Below, piece by piece: positions 13,501-29,739 of a stretch of 64,000 nucleotides of DNA (positions within the stretch are counted from its first letter, which is position 1; the number at the start of each line of letters is the position of its first letter). Origin of the DNA: Ipomoea triloba (lineage: Eukaryota > Streptophyta > Magnoliopsida > Solanales > Convolvulaceae); NCBI RefSeq assembly GCF_003576645.1, contig NC_044920.1:4016922-4080921 (forward strand), in the 5' to 3' direction. The notes beneath the pieces were generated by a model. That model worked only from the letters and a program-made list of their open reading frames with translations, did not search any database and was not told where the DNA came from. A program made the position numbers and the translations under genes.

Positions 13501-16500
13501 CCCTTTCGTCGTGAACCCGGCGGTGGTGGCGAGTGGCGGTTGTTGGAAGCGGAAGAATTGCTGCTTTTGCGGAGGAGGAGAGACACCGGCGGGATGGTGG
13601 CGAGTGGGGGTACCCATTTTGGTCCCTCGACTATTAGGCCCCTGATTATAACGGTAGATCATAGATGGATGACAATTGTAACGGAGGACCAAATTGAGTA
13701 TGATTTTACAAGTTGAGGACTAAATTGGGTACTTTTAATAGTATGGGACTAAATCGAGTATTACGCTATAGTCGAGGGACCAAAATGGGTATTAACTCCA
13801 AAAAGTATTATGGAGTATTTATTAAGTTCTTGCTGTATCTGTTTCAGTTTTAGAGATGAACCCTTTTTTTCTTATTTTATATTTTGTTTTGTGGGGGTGG
13901 GGTTAAGGTCCCTTGGCATGACAACAAAGTAAATTCTGCATAGTTATTGGGTTTAGAACACTACTTGAAGTTTTAGACAGACAACTCCGTGACTGTTGGA
14001 AAATGACATCAACCTCTGTACACTGCCACAATTTTCCTCACTTTTTTTAACCCCATTTTCCTGTGAAAATTTTGTGGTTGTGTACATTATTAGTTTAGGC
14101 GGCATTGATGAATTAATAAATAATAACCCTTGTATAAATTGTAGGAAGTCAAATTATGCACATGTACATACATTCATAATTTTGGCCAGAAAGGCTGGTA
14201 TACTCTTCATTATTTAAGGACAACGTTGGTACCTCATTAAAATGTTGAATATGTTTATTTGGCCGTCGTTTAACCAATTTGATCTTTACATTGATTTTAA
14301 AGTTCTATAATCCACTTTTTCTTTCTCAATATCCATGCATCCTTTTTTTCTTTTTTTTTTCCTTTGGCAGATCTATAATAAAATTTGCTGAGCAGAGTTT
14401 AGATCCAGAGTTGAGAGCATCATTTTTTAGCCCTAGACTTATGGAGGTAGTGAGCCAAATGTTTTCTGATTTAAGATCTTATCGAGTTGACGTTTAATAC
14501 TCTAGTGGGATTTAACCTTTTGCTTTTCCACACTCATTCTTTGGACATGCTTCTTCAATCTCCCATTACATTTCAGTTATTCCATTTATGTAGTCCCAAA
14601 TTGGTTGTAATTTTGCTTGCAGTCAAGTGACTATTTATTTTGTGATTAATTTTCAATTCAAGTAATTCCATTCCACAGGCTTAAGGACAGGAAATCAAGT
14701 TTAACCTCTTGTTTCCTGCTAACTCACTTGTTAATGCACATAATTTGAAATGCAGTTGTTGAAATGTCTACTAAATAGGGATTTCAATTTGCTACAGTAA
14801 CAATTGTTTTAAGAAGAATATAGTTATGGCAACTTTTTGCTATTTTGTGATGTTGGTGTTTGGATCCAACTGGATTATTTATTTGGAGGGATTTGGTTGA
14901 TACTTGATAGAGATGAGGGTATCTGGGGAATGGGGATAGGATAGGTGGGCACCAATGTTGTGTGGAAACCTAATAGGGTATGGACTATAAGGTAAGCCAC
15001 CAAACTTTGTTACTATGTGGGGTTAAGAGTGAAGAAAGTGCCAAGCATTTATAAGGGGCTAGGCTATCACAAGCCAATCCGATGGCTAGGCTACAGACCT
15101 AGCTACTTTTAGTTGGGCTCTTTGTTAGGATCTAGTTTCAGACTTGTGCTTAAGTGGTTCTTGACTTGAGTTCTCCCATTTTGAGATCAATGGTGGGTAT
15201 ATATACAAACAGTAGAACCTTCCATGTCCACTTTGGTAGTTGCAGGGACCATGTGGTTCATATTTTCCATGTGCTTGCCATGTCTTTCCTCTAAGGTGTC
15301 TTGAGTGGTGCCAAGCCTATATTGTAGCTGAGGTCCTGAGCATGGGCTTGATGAAGTCTCCCCTCGTTACCTCAGCATTACCTGGCTCATGCTCTCCTAG
15401 AGAAGCTGAGCTCCTTGTGTGGCACCGAGTCTGCCCCTTGGCATTGGTCTTCCTGGTTGCTGTCTGAAGTGGATTGCTCACAGGTTTCCTTTTGGGCCTA
15501 GCTTGTGCTTGATATGCCATTGGGACTCATTTTACAGGGGTGCAACATGTTCAATGATGAAATAAATGCTTACTCCTCAAAAAAGTGTGAAAATAGTGCA
15601 AATGAAGTGTGAATAATAGTGTCTGTAGTCCTAATCCATGATGGCTAACACAATGTACAATGAACACATTGGCAGCAAAAATATTCTCTGCATGTCTTTT
15701 GCATCCTATGCCACTCTATTGGTGATGGGACAATTTTTTTTAGCAAGGTTTATATCAGTATTTAGAATGTCTATTTTAAATCCTTATGGGATGATTCAAT
15801 TTTCTTCTTTGCTTTCATTGGCTTTTTTTTTTTTTTTTGTTTTTAAATGCTTGTTTATTCGTTTTTCTTGAGTAACTTATATGAGCTGTGCACTACAGGC
15901 AGTTATATGGTTCCTCAGAAGATGGTCTTCAACTTATTTGATGCCACCTGAGGAATATAAAGAAAGTAAAAGTTCAGATAGTTTTACTGAAGGCCAGTTT
16001 AAGGAAGAACACTCTAGGAAAGCATTGCTTAATTTTTGTGGAGAGCACAGTCAAGGCAAGGTTGTGCTTGATATTATTGTTCGCCTCTCGATCACCTCAC
16101 TTGTTTCATATCCTGGTGAAAAAGATTTACAGGTATGAAGTCTGCAAGTTCTGTTTACTTTGTTGAGCCTCATCCAAATTAGAAGATAAATGGAGAGAAC
16201 CATTTTATGTGAAGAAGTGGACAGGCTTATTTATTTTAAGTTTTTACCTATAAAAAATATACTATAAAATAACTGCTCTAAGTTTATGACTTACCCTATC
16301 TTTTAAGTTGTATACTTTTCTTTGTAATATATTTGTCCCAGTATTTTTTCAGTGGCAGTTTCACAAATGTGCTAAAACCTACATAGGGCATATATTATTT
16401 TTCAAAACATGGGGGAATTTGCTCAGTATCAAAAGAGTGTAGCTCTGCCCTGGTATATGTAGTGCCAGATAAATAAAGAGAACCTGTCCAAGTAGCTTTC

Positions 16501-19500
16501 ACAACTTTGTATATTTTTATACTGTCTTGGGCACACTGACCTTTCATGTTTTGAACAACTTTTGAGTAACTTATTACTGCAGAGTGTTTCCTTAGTTTGC
16601 CAACATTTTAAGCAACATGACCACACATACGAATTTCTCCTAGTATTGCTATACTTACAGTTTTAATTTTGTTAATTGCTCTCTGTTTTGAATTTTCTTT
16701 TTGCTTTGACAGGCACTTACTTGCTTTGAATTGCTCCATGGACTTGTTCGACGTAGGAGTGTTTGTACACACCTTATGGCATTGGTCAGTTCTGTGTCTT
16801 CTGTTACAATGTTTCTTGTGACTCTGATTAATGCTCCTCCTCCCCTCTCTTTTCTCAGTGTCTGTTCACCTTGTTAGCTTGGTCAATTGTCTGTCTATAT
16901 GTGCAATGTTTTAAGTGAACCTTCATTAATGCACTTCATTCCCCTTTCCTTTCCAAGTGTGTTTGTTCCGGTTTTTAGTGATTCAGTCACATGGTTTAGA
17001 CAGTTTACAATGGAACTAAATCTTGAAATAGTATCTATAATAATTTATGTTGAGTTCGCTCTGTTCATAATCTTATGCTCTAAATTGTTTTTTTTAAAAA
17101 AAAAGATATAAAGTGATAAAAGACTGAAATTTGATTTGACACTATCTATCCAATTTGTTATCTTGCAGGACTCTTGGCGTGAGTTGGCAAATGCATTTGC
17201 TAATGAAAGAACTCTTTTCTCACTATATGCTTCTTATCAGGTAAATAACCTCAAGGTTTTATTTTAGTTGGTTAAGGGAGTAATGATTAGGGTAGAGGTG
17301 CATTCTGAGTCTTGTTCCAATTTTTTAAAGAAGAAACAACATCATGAGTTACTTTGTTTTAGTGTACCATTTTGAAGGGCTGAAGAGACTCCCCTCTCTC
17401 ACCCATGCCCACCGGGTCTGTCTATCCTTCCTTTCTTGTCTCCTATTTTGCACGGGGATTATATTTCTCCAAATTACTAGCCTTGCACTGAACAATGTTT
17501 TCTCCCAGTGGAAACTACAATGCTATTTTGTTTTAATGACAGCGTTCACTTGCTCAGACACTGGTTCTTTCAGCTACTGGTATGAGAGATTCAGAGATGT
17601 CATATCAGTGAGTAGATATTCTAGGTTATGCTTATATATCTTTTGCTTATGTTTAGTTTGCAACTTTTAACATTGATTTGCATTGTAACTGTCCATAGGT
17701 ATGTGAAATACTTAACAAGCCACATGACAGCTTACCTTGTGGAACTGTCAGGCAGGAATGATTTAAAAAAAGTTGCTGAACAGCCAGACATCATCTTACT
17801 GGTTGGTGGCAACAGCTTGCAATTCAGATTTTTTTTTTCAATATCCTTCATAAAGTTCTTATTGGTTTTAATAAAAACCTATAGGTCAGCTGTTTGCTGG
17901 AGCGGCTTCGCGGAGTTGCCATTGCGACAGAACCTCGAACACAAAAGGCAATTTATGAGATAGGATTCTCAGTAATGAATCCTGTACTGACACTTCTAGA
18001 AGTTTACAAACATGAGGTATTGATTGAGCATGAATTTCTGGTCAATTGATTTTGTGTCAAATGCTTTACATGTTCATTTTATTTGTAAAAGTAGATTCTA
18101 AGTTAATTGTCTGGTTCTATAGGTGATGAGTTCATTTATTAACATAGTAATTGGGTTTGCTGTAGTGATCAAATACAACAGTTTTTACCTTTAGATAATG
18201 TTTTTGAGACCCCCAAAAAGTTAGTTTGTATACAGTTTCCTTCCTTCTGATCAGTGTGGGCATTTCGCACTAGTTCTGAACCCAAGGAACTGTTTATCTC
18301 CCAGTCCTTGGTACACTACAATTCCTCTAAAAATTATTCTTCAAAGATGATGTTTCATCCAAAATGGTTAAACCAGCATAAATAAAATTTCAAATAAGCT
18401 ATTTTCCAAAATTCAGGGAAACATCCTACCTCATCCCTGCCGCAGCTCTTGGTCACATCTTCCAACATTTTCTGTCACAGTTGTCACTGTTGCCCCTTCA
18501 TCTCCAGACACAATACTCCATTTAGTCCTCCACGATCATCCTCTGATGAGAAGGCATTAGATCAGCTATCCCTATTGTTCATAAGTTTACTTGAATTCAA
18601 ATTCTCAGTGAGGATTAATTTAGAATAATTGATTTCTACAGTATTAAAAATTTGCCCGTAATGGATTTATGTTTTGCTTTCTTCATCTTATTTTATACTC
18701 TTGACTAAGCTTTGGAAAAGTTATTACAACAAAATGATTTATTTTATAAAAATATTATGTGCACCAAACTATGCCTTTAACTATAAAGGTACTATATCAA
18801 CCTAATAATGAGATAGGATTGATTTGGAATTTTGATGCTCTTTATGATCTGTTGTGATTTAATCTTTCATACTAAAAATAGAATATATAGGAATACAGTA
18901 CTTGAGGTTCACATCTTCACAAACATGTACTGAATGAATTATTTTAACTTCAAGACTAAATAAAGAAAGGCCATCCATCCACTTATATTTGACTTCACGT
19001 GCTTGCTCAATTGGTTGACACCCGATCAGACATGACGAAGTCAAATTAATTATGGTGTTTTCACCAAGTGGTTGCATCTGTAAATGTCTTTAACATGTGC
19101 TTTCTTCTCAATTAGGCTTGGAGGTCCTAAATTAAATTGTTTAGTCCATTGCATTCCATTAAAAAAATTTCCATTTTTAAATTTAATTTATCAATTTGAA
19201 GAGTTAATCGTATGCTCAATTGTTGCCTATTTCTAGTCTGCAGTTGTATATCTGTTACTTAGATTTGTTGTTGATTGGGTGGATGGACAAATCATTTACC
19301 TAGAAGCTCATGAAACTGCAGTGGCTGTTGGCTTCTGTATGAGTTTGCTTCAGCTTTATTCGTCTCACAATATTGGGAAGGTATTTTCTTATTGTCTCTC
19401 TCGCCTGCTAAATTGTGTCCAAGCCCTAAAGTTGCATGATCTATTATGAACCACTGTTTTACTTTTTTGTTGGTTTTATATCTAACATGTTATTTTATTT

Positions 19501-21772
19501 TAGTTTAAAAAAAATTCTGGTAAGTAAGAGTATTTCATTGAAAACACCAAGTCATTGCTATTAAACAGAAAAATAATGCAGAAGGTCCATGATATGATGA
19601 TAGCAGCCATAGACTTTTCATTCCACCACAAGAGCAGAAGTTGCAGAGTCCTATATTTTGCTTTATAAAATGAAGTTATTATCCATCCAAAGCATCTGAA
19701 GTTGTCATTTTTTTTATTTTTTTTTCCCAAAAGCTTTTGGTTGTGTTAATGTTTTTAGCCATCAAAGTATTTCCTCATTTATATTTTCACAATTGACATA
19801 TACCTGTAGATATCTCTGAGCATTTCGAAGACCTTGCGGTCCGAGGAAGATACTGAGCGGTACAAGGATATACGAGTTTTGCTCCAATTACTTGCAAGCC
19901 TCTGTTCAAAAGATCTGGTAGTTTCTTTTACCTTTAGTACACGATGCCCCTCTTTTGCTGCTACCTTTGGGATAACCTTTAACCTCAGGAAAACTGAATA
20001 TGCAGATTGACTTCTCATCAGAGCCCATCGAAGCTCATGGTACAAACATTTCCCAGGTATGTTTGTGTTGTAATTTTGGGATTTTTGAAATGAAATATTT
20101 GTGTAACATTTGTCTGTTGTAACATTCTGGAGTTTTGTCTACCAGGTGGTATATATGGGTCTTCATATAGTTACCCCACTAATAAGTTTGGATCTACTAA
20201 AATACCCCAAACTTTGTCATGATGTAAGTTCTCTTACTGTTCAATTGAGTATTCCAATGCAAGTTGCTCAGAAACTAATCTACTGATTTTTTTCCTCAGT
20301 ACTTCTCACTGCTTTCACATATGCTGGAAGTTTATCCTGAAATGGTTGCACAATTAAATAATGAAGCTTTTATTCATATAATTAGAACCCTGGATTTCGG
20401 TTTACGCCATCAGGTAACTTGTCCATACCAAATGATAAAATATGTCCATATGCTCCTAAGTGCTTAGGATTGTACATGAACTACTCTTAATATTAAGCTG
20501 CCCCTGCGCATTCATTATGATGGATTTGGTTTGATGATTAAAAAAATGGCCTCAGTTTGTTTCAAGTGTAATCCCAACTTCAGAGAAATAAGTCTAATTA
20601 ATCCTTTTTCCTGTTTTCTTTATGATACCTTAGGATCCAGAAGTTGTTGATTTGTGTCTACGAGCAGTAAAAGCTCTTGCTTCTTATCACTACAAGGAGA
20701 GTGGTGCTGGTAAAATTGGGTTAGGTTCCCGTGCTACAGCTTCCACAGACTCTGCTGGAAACGTTCAAGAAGGGGTTCTTAGCAAGTTCCTTCGTTCACT
20801 ATTGCAATTTCTCCTCTTTGAGGATTACAGGTGAGATGAAAGAATGATATTTGGATATTATTATTGTCACCCATGTCAAAAAGAGAGATTATATAATTTT
20901 CCCTTTTGAGGAAATTTAGGCTTGATAGTATTCAGATATTCAAGACATGCACATCCATATATCCTTCTGTTCAATGAGCTTAAACCATTATGTTTCACCA
21001 CTTGGAAACTCAGACATAGGCTTGAGTTTCATGTTGGGCACAGACATGAAGGCACATACCTTCTTGAAAATAGGGGGACACAACATCTAGAGACACTTTT
21101 AATCGTTCATTAAGAGTTAATTCAAACAATTTACAAAGTTGACCCTCAATTTGAGTAAACATAAAAACTGTCCATGGTGTCCATAGGAAATGAAAATTTG
21201 AGTGTTTAACATGTCTGGTACCGACAGACCCATGGCCATAAATTTGCTGTTTTGGGGTTGCTTTGATGACCTGCTGATGTTTCTGTTGTATCTTTTTGTG
21301 GTTACAGCAATGATATTGTCAGCTCAGCTGCAGATGCTCTTCTTCCATTAATCCTTTGCGAACAAGCTCTTTACCAGGTCTTTACACTTATTGTTTACGT
21401 ATCATGCAGTTATACTCCAACGTTTTTTGCTTCAGTTCTCTTTCTTCTGTACCTTCTTATTGGTCAAGAAAGTTCTTGTTTAAATTCTGATACCAAAAAC
21501 TTTTTTACCTTTGTGATTTCCGCATGACTGCAAGTTTTATCACTCCAAACGTCCTGCCTAAAATGCAGTCATGTTTCCTGCAGAGATTAGGCGGAGAATT
21601 GATAGAGAGGCAGGCGAACCCAGCATTCAAATCAAGGTTGACAAATGCATTCCAGTCGCTCACAAGCTCAAACAATCTCTCTTCCACGCTTGATCGTTCG
21701 AATTACCAAAAGTTCCGGAAAAATGTGCGTACCTTTCTTATTGAAGTTCGTGGATTTCTTAGGACAATATGA
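3000..21772 (+). CDS. XPO4: Exportin-4 (importin-beta family nuclear export receptor), 32 coding exons
   Basis: Plant exportin-4 orthologue, 1161 residues after joining; animal and plant family members are also about 1100-1150. The family moves cargo through nuclear pores with Ran-GTP, as HEAT/ARM-repeat solenoids. Exons: 3000-3062, 3819-3903, 4629-4737, 6449-6547, 6654-6696, 7101-7172, 7311-7406, 7595-7837, 8243-8426, 10220-10331, 10410-10496, 10598-10736, 11039-11135, 11229-11291, 11468-11577, 11742-11846, 12364-12437, 14371-14446, 15899-16132, 16713-16784, 17169-17240, 17543-17607, 17699-17801, 17885-18016, 19237-19380, 19810-19917, 20006-20056, 20146-20223, 20300-20413, 20634-20830, 21308-21377, 21584-21772. 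Every junction is GT-AG and phases close without a shift. Family-diagnostic stretches include SLSQSPRPYQACQFILENSQ, NFLESLVSEFS, MGLPREYHEQC and KALASYHYKE. The start MDLDQLQSTM matches the family N-terminus. At exon 2 a competing acceptor 3 nt upstream would add one Lys. Introns carry MULE and Helitron insertions but all exons are open, so the gene looks functional. Confidence 0.95.
4738..6448. other. XPO4 intron 3 with a Helitron-type 3' terminus
   Basis: A 1.7-kb intron. At 6222-6236 there is a perfect hairpin (CTGTGC-AAT-GCACAG), followed nine bases later by CTAG (6246-6249) and then T. That is the 3' layout of Helitrons: GC-rich hairpin, short spacer, CTRR, host T. I could not fix the 5' TC end; the element probably fills much of 5.2-6.25 kb. 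Basis: hairpin and tail are seen; the class assignment is from family knowledge. Confidence 0.5.
8427..10219. other. XPO4 intron 9, no feature recognised
   Basis: A 1.8-kb AT-rich intron. I see no coding segment, terminal inverted repeat or tRNA in it. Confidence 0.5.
12593..13798. mobile_element. Mutator-like element (non-autonomous MULE / Pack-MULE candidate) in XPO4 intron 17
   Basis: The 1206-bp element is flanked by a perfect 9-bp target duplication, CAAAAAGTA (12584-12592 and 13799-13807). A 9-bp duplication is the hallmark of Mutator-like elements. Its long terminal inverted repeats start GAGTTAATACCCATTTTGG and end with the complement. They run about 250 bp per arm with small gaps; the inner part includes 'ccgccactcgccacc' and its complement near 13520-13550. 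No transposase is present. The interior has a CT microsatellite (13374-13394) and a short minus-strand frame at 13269-13352 (27 residues, hydrophobic, Met start), which could be a captured 5' gene end. I do not recognise the donor gene. The element lies 156 bp after the exon 17 donor and does not disturb splice sites. Confidence 0.88.
14447..15898. other. XPO4 intron 18, with an unidentified GC-richer insert-like stretch
   Basis: The segment from about 14900 to 15550 differs from neighbouring intron sequence: it is less AT-rich and less T-runny, and includes 'ataaggggctaggctatcac'. It resembles inserted repetitive DNA. I found no terminal repeats, target duplication or coding signature, so the class stays open. 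Confidence 0.3.
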
Positions 21773-23413
21773 TTGTTGGTCGTGCTCGAGCAAAGAACAT
21801 ATTGGGTTAATGGCATGTGAGATATAATATTTATGGGTGTTATTTTGGGCTTGGAGCAATGGCTTTACAGTGTGAAGTAGAGGAGCAGATAATTATGGTG
21901 ATTGATTACCCCCTTGAAGCAGGGGTAACCACTAGTTCAGCTATCACCTTCTATGGTATGAAATTTTGATCCCGTTTGCATTTACCTCTTTTTGCCAATT
22001 GATATTGTTTCAACTGCTTCAAAATGATGGATAATAAGCACAAGTATCTAATTGAACGTAGCACAGATTTTCTTGAATGGGGAATATTTTTGTATGTTGT
22101 TCCTTCCTTCCACGTAATTAAGTTGAAAGTGCAGTGAATCAACCAACACTCGTATTATTGCAAATCAATTGATCTGCTCCACCTTTTGTTCTACAGGTGG
22201 CTAAAATTTGATTAAATTTTTCTTTCATTTTTTTTTGTTTCCCTATAAATAATTATCTTCCTTCCAATATTATAATATAATTAAAAAGAAAAAGTTTTCA
22301 TTTTAGTGTAAACCACGGGGTTTTTCAGGTTTATCTTTGTTTTATGGTTCGTGTTCACCTGACTAATTTTTGTTCGCTTCGAAAGGCATGGGAATTGGCC
22401 TAAGGAGAATTGTTACTTGTAGAATTAAATCTTGGGTTATTCTAAAATCATCCTTACAAAGAAGCCTATTTGTCACTTGAATTATTCCTTTGGGTTAAAA
22501 AATTATTTTCAATAATACATTATACATCTTTTATTACATAATATTTTAAAATATTAATATTTATTATTTATACATTTCATATTCAATTAAAAAAATCTAT
22601 ACGAAGTGTCCGATCAAATGGCGGGATAATATTTTCTGAAACATAAGGTTAGCAGCTTATTTGGACAACATATATGTGCAGATTAACAAAACTTAATCCT
22701 TATACTAAATATTAGGGTTCAATGTAGTGATGTGTGCCTTGTGTTATGAAATTATGATGTGTTATGAAATTATGAAATTTTGTATTAACAATAGTTATGT
22801 CTTACATTATGAAGTTTTATGAAGTTTTGTATTAACAATAGTTATGTCTTATATTATGAAGTTTTGTATTTTGTGATTTTTTTTTTTACCTATTATCACA
22901 AATTATGTACCTAAAATTTGAAAAATAAGTAAATATATAACATGTGTATGTATCTTATGTTATGAAATTTTGTATCTTACTAGTAATAAATTCTATACTT
23001 CAGTCATTTTAATCCAAAATCCATAATGCTATTTGAACCTGATCCATAATATAAATTGCCAACAAAAATTTGAAATTGAATGGAAATGCAGTGGATTCAA
23101 TGCCTCACCATGTAAACAAGGCCTATTTATCAAAACAGTATACGCGTTCACATCAACAAACTTCAGATCATTCCCCCTAACACTCTGCCAAACAATTTGC
23201 AACTAATTCCCCAATGGGACGAGGGGGTCACAGCTCCAGCATGAAAAATATGTGTCCAAAATCTCAGAGAATGTGTAACAAGATCTCAAAACATCGTGAT
23301 TTGAACAAGTTCAGTACAAGTCTTAGGTAAGTTTATTGGAGTCTCGTGCCAACATCCAGCAATGAATCTTTTTGTTCAACCAGCATAGGAGTATGGCATA
23401 CATATTAGCAGGT
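21773..23413. other. Convergent intergenic spacer between XPO4 and CDC5
   Basis: Contains the 3' UTRs of both genes (XPO4 rightward, CDC5 leftward) and AT-rich filler. At 22715-22880 there are imperfect repeats of 'tgtgttatgaaattatga' and 'attaacaatagttatgtctta'. No further gene is seen. Confidence 0.6.
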
Positions 23414-27700
<4,287 letters not shown>

Positions 27701-27871
27701 TCAACGGGAGGAGGACCTTTAATTCGCTTCTCAGTTAATGATAGTGCGGAGTGGAGTAGGCGAGAAACGGAGAAACGGAGCGTGGTCGCCGGAGCCTGGA
27801 GGTGAGAAGCCCAGACAAAGGGACGGCTTTAGGAATTAGGGCTAAAGGGGCTTACGTTATTTAATTTTAAG

Positions 27872-27875
<4 letters not shown>

Positions 27876-27938
<63 letters not shown>
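27876..27938. repeat. (AT)n microsatellite upstream of CDC5
   Basis: About 30 uninterrupted TA dinucleotides roughly 180 bp upstream of the CDC5 start codon, marking the edge between the gene and the repeat-rich half of the window. Confidence 0.9.
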
Positions 27939-27939
<1 letters not shown>

Positions 27940-28054
27940 AGTTTCGAGAATCAAAGAATTAAAATCGTATTCCAAAACTTTGTTATGTTTTTTCATGAAA
28001 ATAATAATGTAAAATGTGCACTGGAAAATTCATGATTTCCGATCCAATTAGAAT

Positions 28055-28847
28055 GGAATAAGGTTCAAATTAATCATTGAAAGCAACTTTAAAGTGCAAT
28101 AAGGCTACTTTCATTATCATTAGCATAAATCGTTTAGTTTGGTTTCGGAAAGTGTTGATCTTATCTTGGGCGAGCAAAAAAGAATGATGATGAAGACCCA
28201 GATCTTTGATGAAGCTTTAAGCTCCTTGAAGGAACATAGCTTCCTAGTTATGAAACAGTATGCGATTCAAGTTTTCTATAGCATAGTTAGAAAAGTTGTT
28301 TCTATGTCTGACTGTAAGGAATGGTTTACCATTTCATTGATCGGTTGGTGTAAACGTTTTATATTATGAATTAATGGAATAGCTATGTTTACCTTCAAAA
28401 AAAAAACACTCCAAATACATGCAATTTTCTCTAATAACAGGTTACCTTCTATTTCATCAGGTTGCCTGCTTACATGGATGGTAAGTTGGCATTTTAAAAT
28501 ATTTTTTTAATACTAAACTTTAAAAATAAAATAAATAAAAAATTTAAAAATTTAATTAAAAAAACAAACAAGCAGGCATTGTATTTTTAATTTTTTAATT
28601 ATTTAAAAAAAAACAAGCAAGCAGGCATTTAATGTTTTATTTTTAACGTTATTATTATTAAAAAATTTATTTTAAAATGTCAATTCACCATCCACATAAG
28701 CAGACAACTTGATGAAATGAAAGGTAACATGCTATCTAGTGAAATTACATGTATTTGGAGTGTTCAATGGCCTAATTGCACTTTTTTCCGTTCAGTGACC
28801 TAATTGCACTTTCATGTTACGTTCAATGACCAATTTGAACCTTATTC
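28055..28847. mobile_element. Foldback MITE absent from the paralogous copy
   Basis: Terminal inverted repeats read GGAATAAGGTTCAAATT, then TCATTGA after a 2-3 nt variable spot, at the left; the complement is at 28823-28847. An inner inverted repeat pairs 28407-28500 (aacactccaaatacatg...ggttgcctgctt) with 28670-28765. The paralogous block at about 53300 reads straight through ('agaattgaagcttagg') with no element, which proves insertion. A plus-strand frame at 28139-28369 ends near an A-run (28399-28407); I do not recognise it. No clear target duplication beyond a few bases, so the superfamily is unresolved. Confidence 0.75.
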
Positions 28848-29396
28848 TTGAAGCTTAGGATTTCTAATTGTTGAATTGGTAACACCAACCACTGATAAAG
28901 TGGTCATCAGAAAATTTCTAAATGAATTCAACATCTGGCTTGGTAACCACAAGGTTCCAAGTTTAACTTATTGTGGGAGTTATTTATTGTCCTTCTTGAT
29001 TATGTGCAACTTAGACTGATTTACCTTATTGGAATCCTTTATCGGCTAGGGTCACAAGACGAGTTTCTCTTAGAGCGCACTTTCATATTGGGTAGCAAAT
29101 ACGGGCCTCCCCATTAAAAAAGTCAAAGAAAATTTGGGCGATTGGACTAAATAAACAAGAAGATGAATAAATTTCTGATTACTCATCAAAGGTGGTTGAA
29201 AATATTCACCGTCCACCTTTGATGAGTAGTAGGGGTGCACAAAATGGTCCGAGTTACCTGAACCGAACTGAACTGAAAAACCGATCGATTCGTGTTTTAG
29301 AATAACCAAACCAAAAAATCGAACGATTTTTATATTAAATATAAATATATATTACATATAATAAATAAATAAATATTATATATAATAAATAAATAA

Positions 29397-29398
<2 letters not shown>

Positions 29399-29454
<56 letters not shown>
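29399..29454. repeat. (AT)n microsatellite
   Basis: About 28 TA units inside the copy 1 hAT element, ending at the left tip of a foldback MITE. Confidence 0.9.
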
Positions 29455-29457
<3 letters not shown>

Positions 29458-29730
29458 TTCTTAATCAGGTGAGAACCATGTCCTAGGTGAGAACGTAAGG
29501 ACAAATCCAAACCATTCGTCTAGTAGATCTAACGGTTGAAATAAACAAAATTTTGTAATATTTATGAAAATGACCCCGCTCATTATAAAAGTTTATAATA
29601 TTTATGAAAATGACCCCGCTCATTTTTTACTTGATTTCTCATCCGTCAGATCTTGCAGATCAATGGTTTGGATTTGTCCTCACGTTCTCATTTGGGGGCA
29701 TAGTTCTCATATGATTAGGATTCTATATAT
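29451..29730. mobile_element. Foldback MITE nested in the hAT element
   Basis: Inverted terminal repeats: 'ataggttcttaatcaggtga' at the left pairs with 'tctcatatgattaggattct' at the right (end at about 29730), and 'aggacaaatccaaaccatt' at 29508 pairs with 'aatggtttggatttgtcct' at 29662. A 33-bp segment containing 'tttatgaaaatgaccccgct' is repeated in tandem at about 29561-29620. It is inserted in AT microsatellite sequence, so the target duplication cannot be read. It is absent from the paralogous hAT. Confidence 0.7.
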
Positions 29731-29739
29731 ATATACACA

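Noticed and set aside
28139..28369. A 76-codon frame followed by an A-run, considered as a LINE tail
   Set aside because: It does not match the RNase H tail of the two recognised LINE copies and lies within a foldback MITE. No family could be named.
29561..29620. Short tandem direct repeat (33 bp, two units) considered as a CRISPR-like unit
   Set aside because: Only two units without spacers, in a plant MITE. It is plain tandem duplication.
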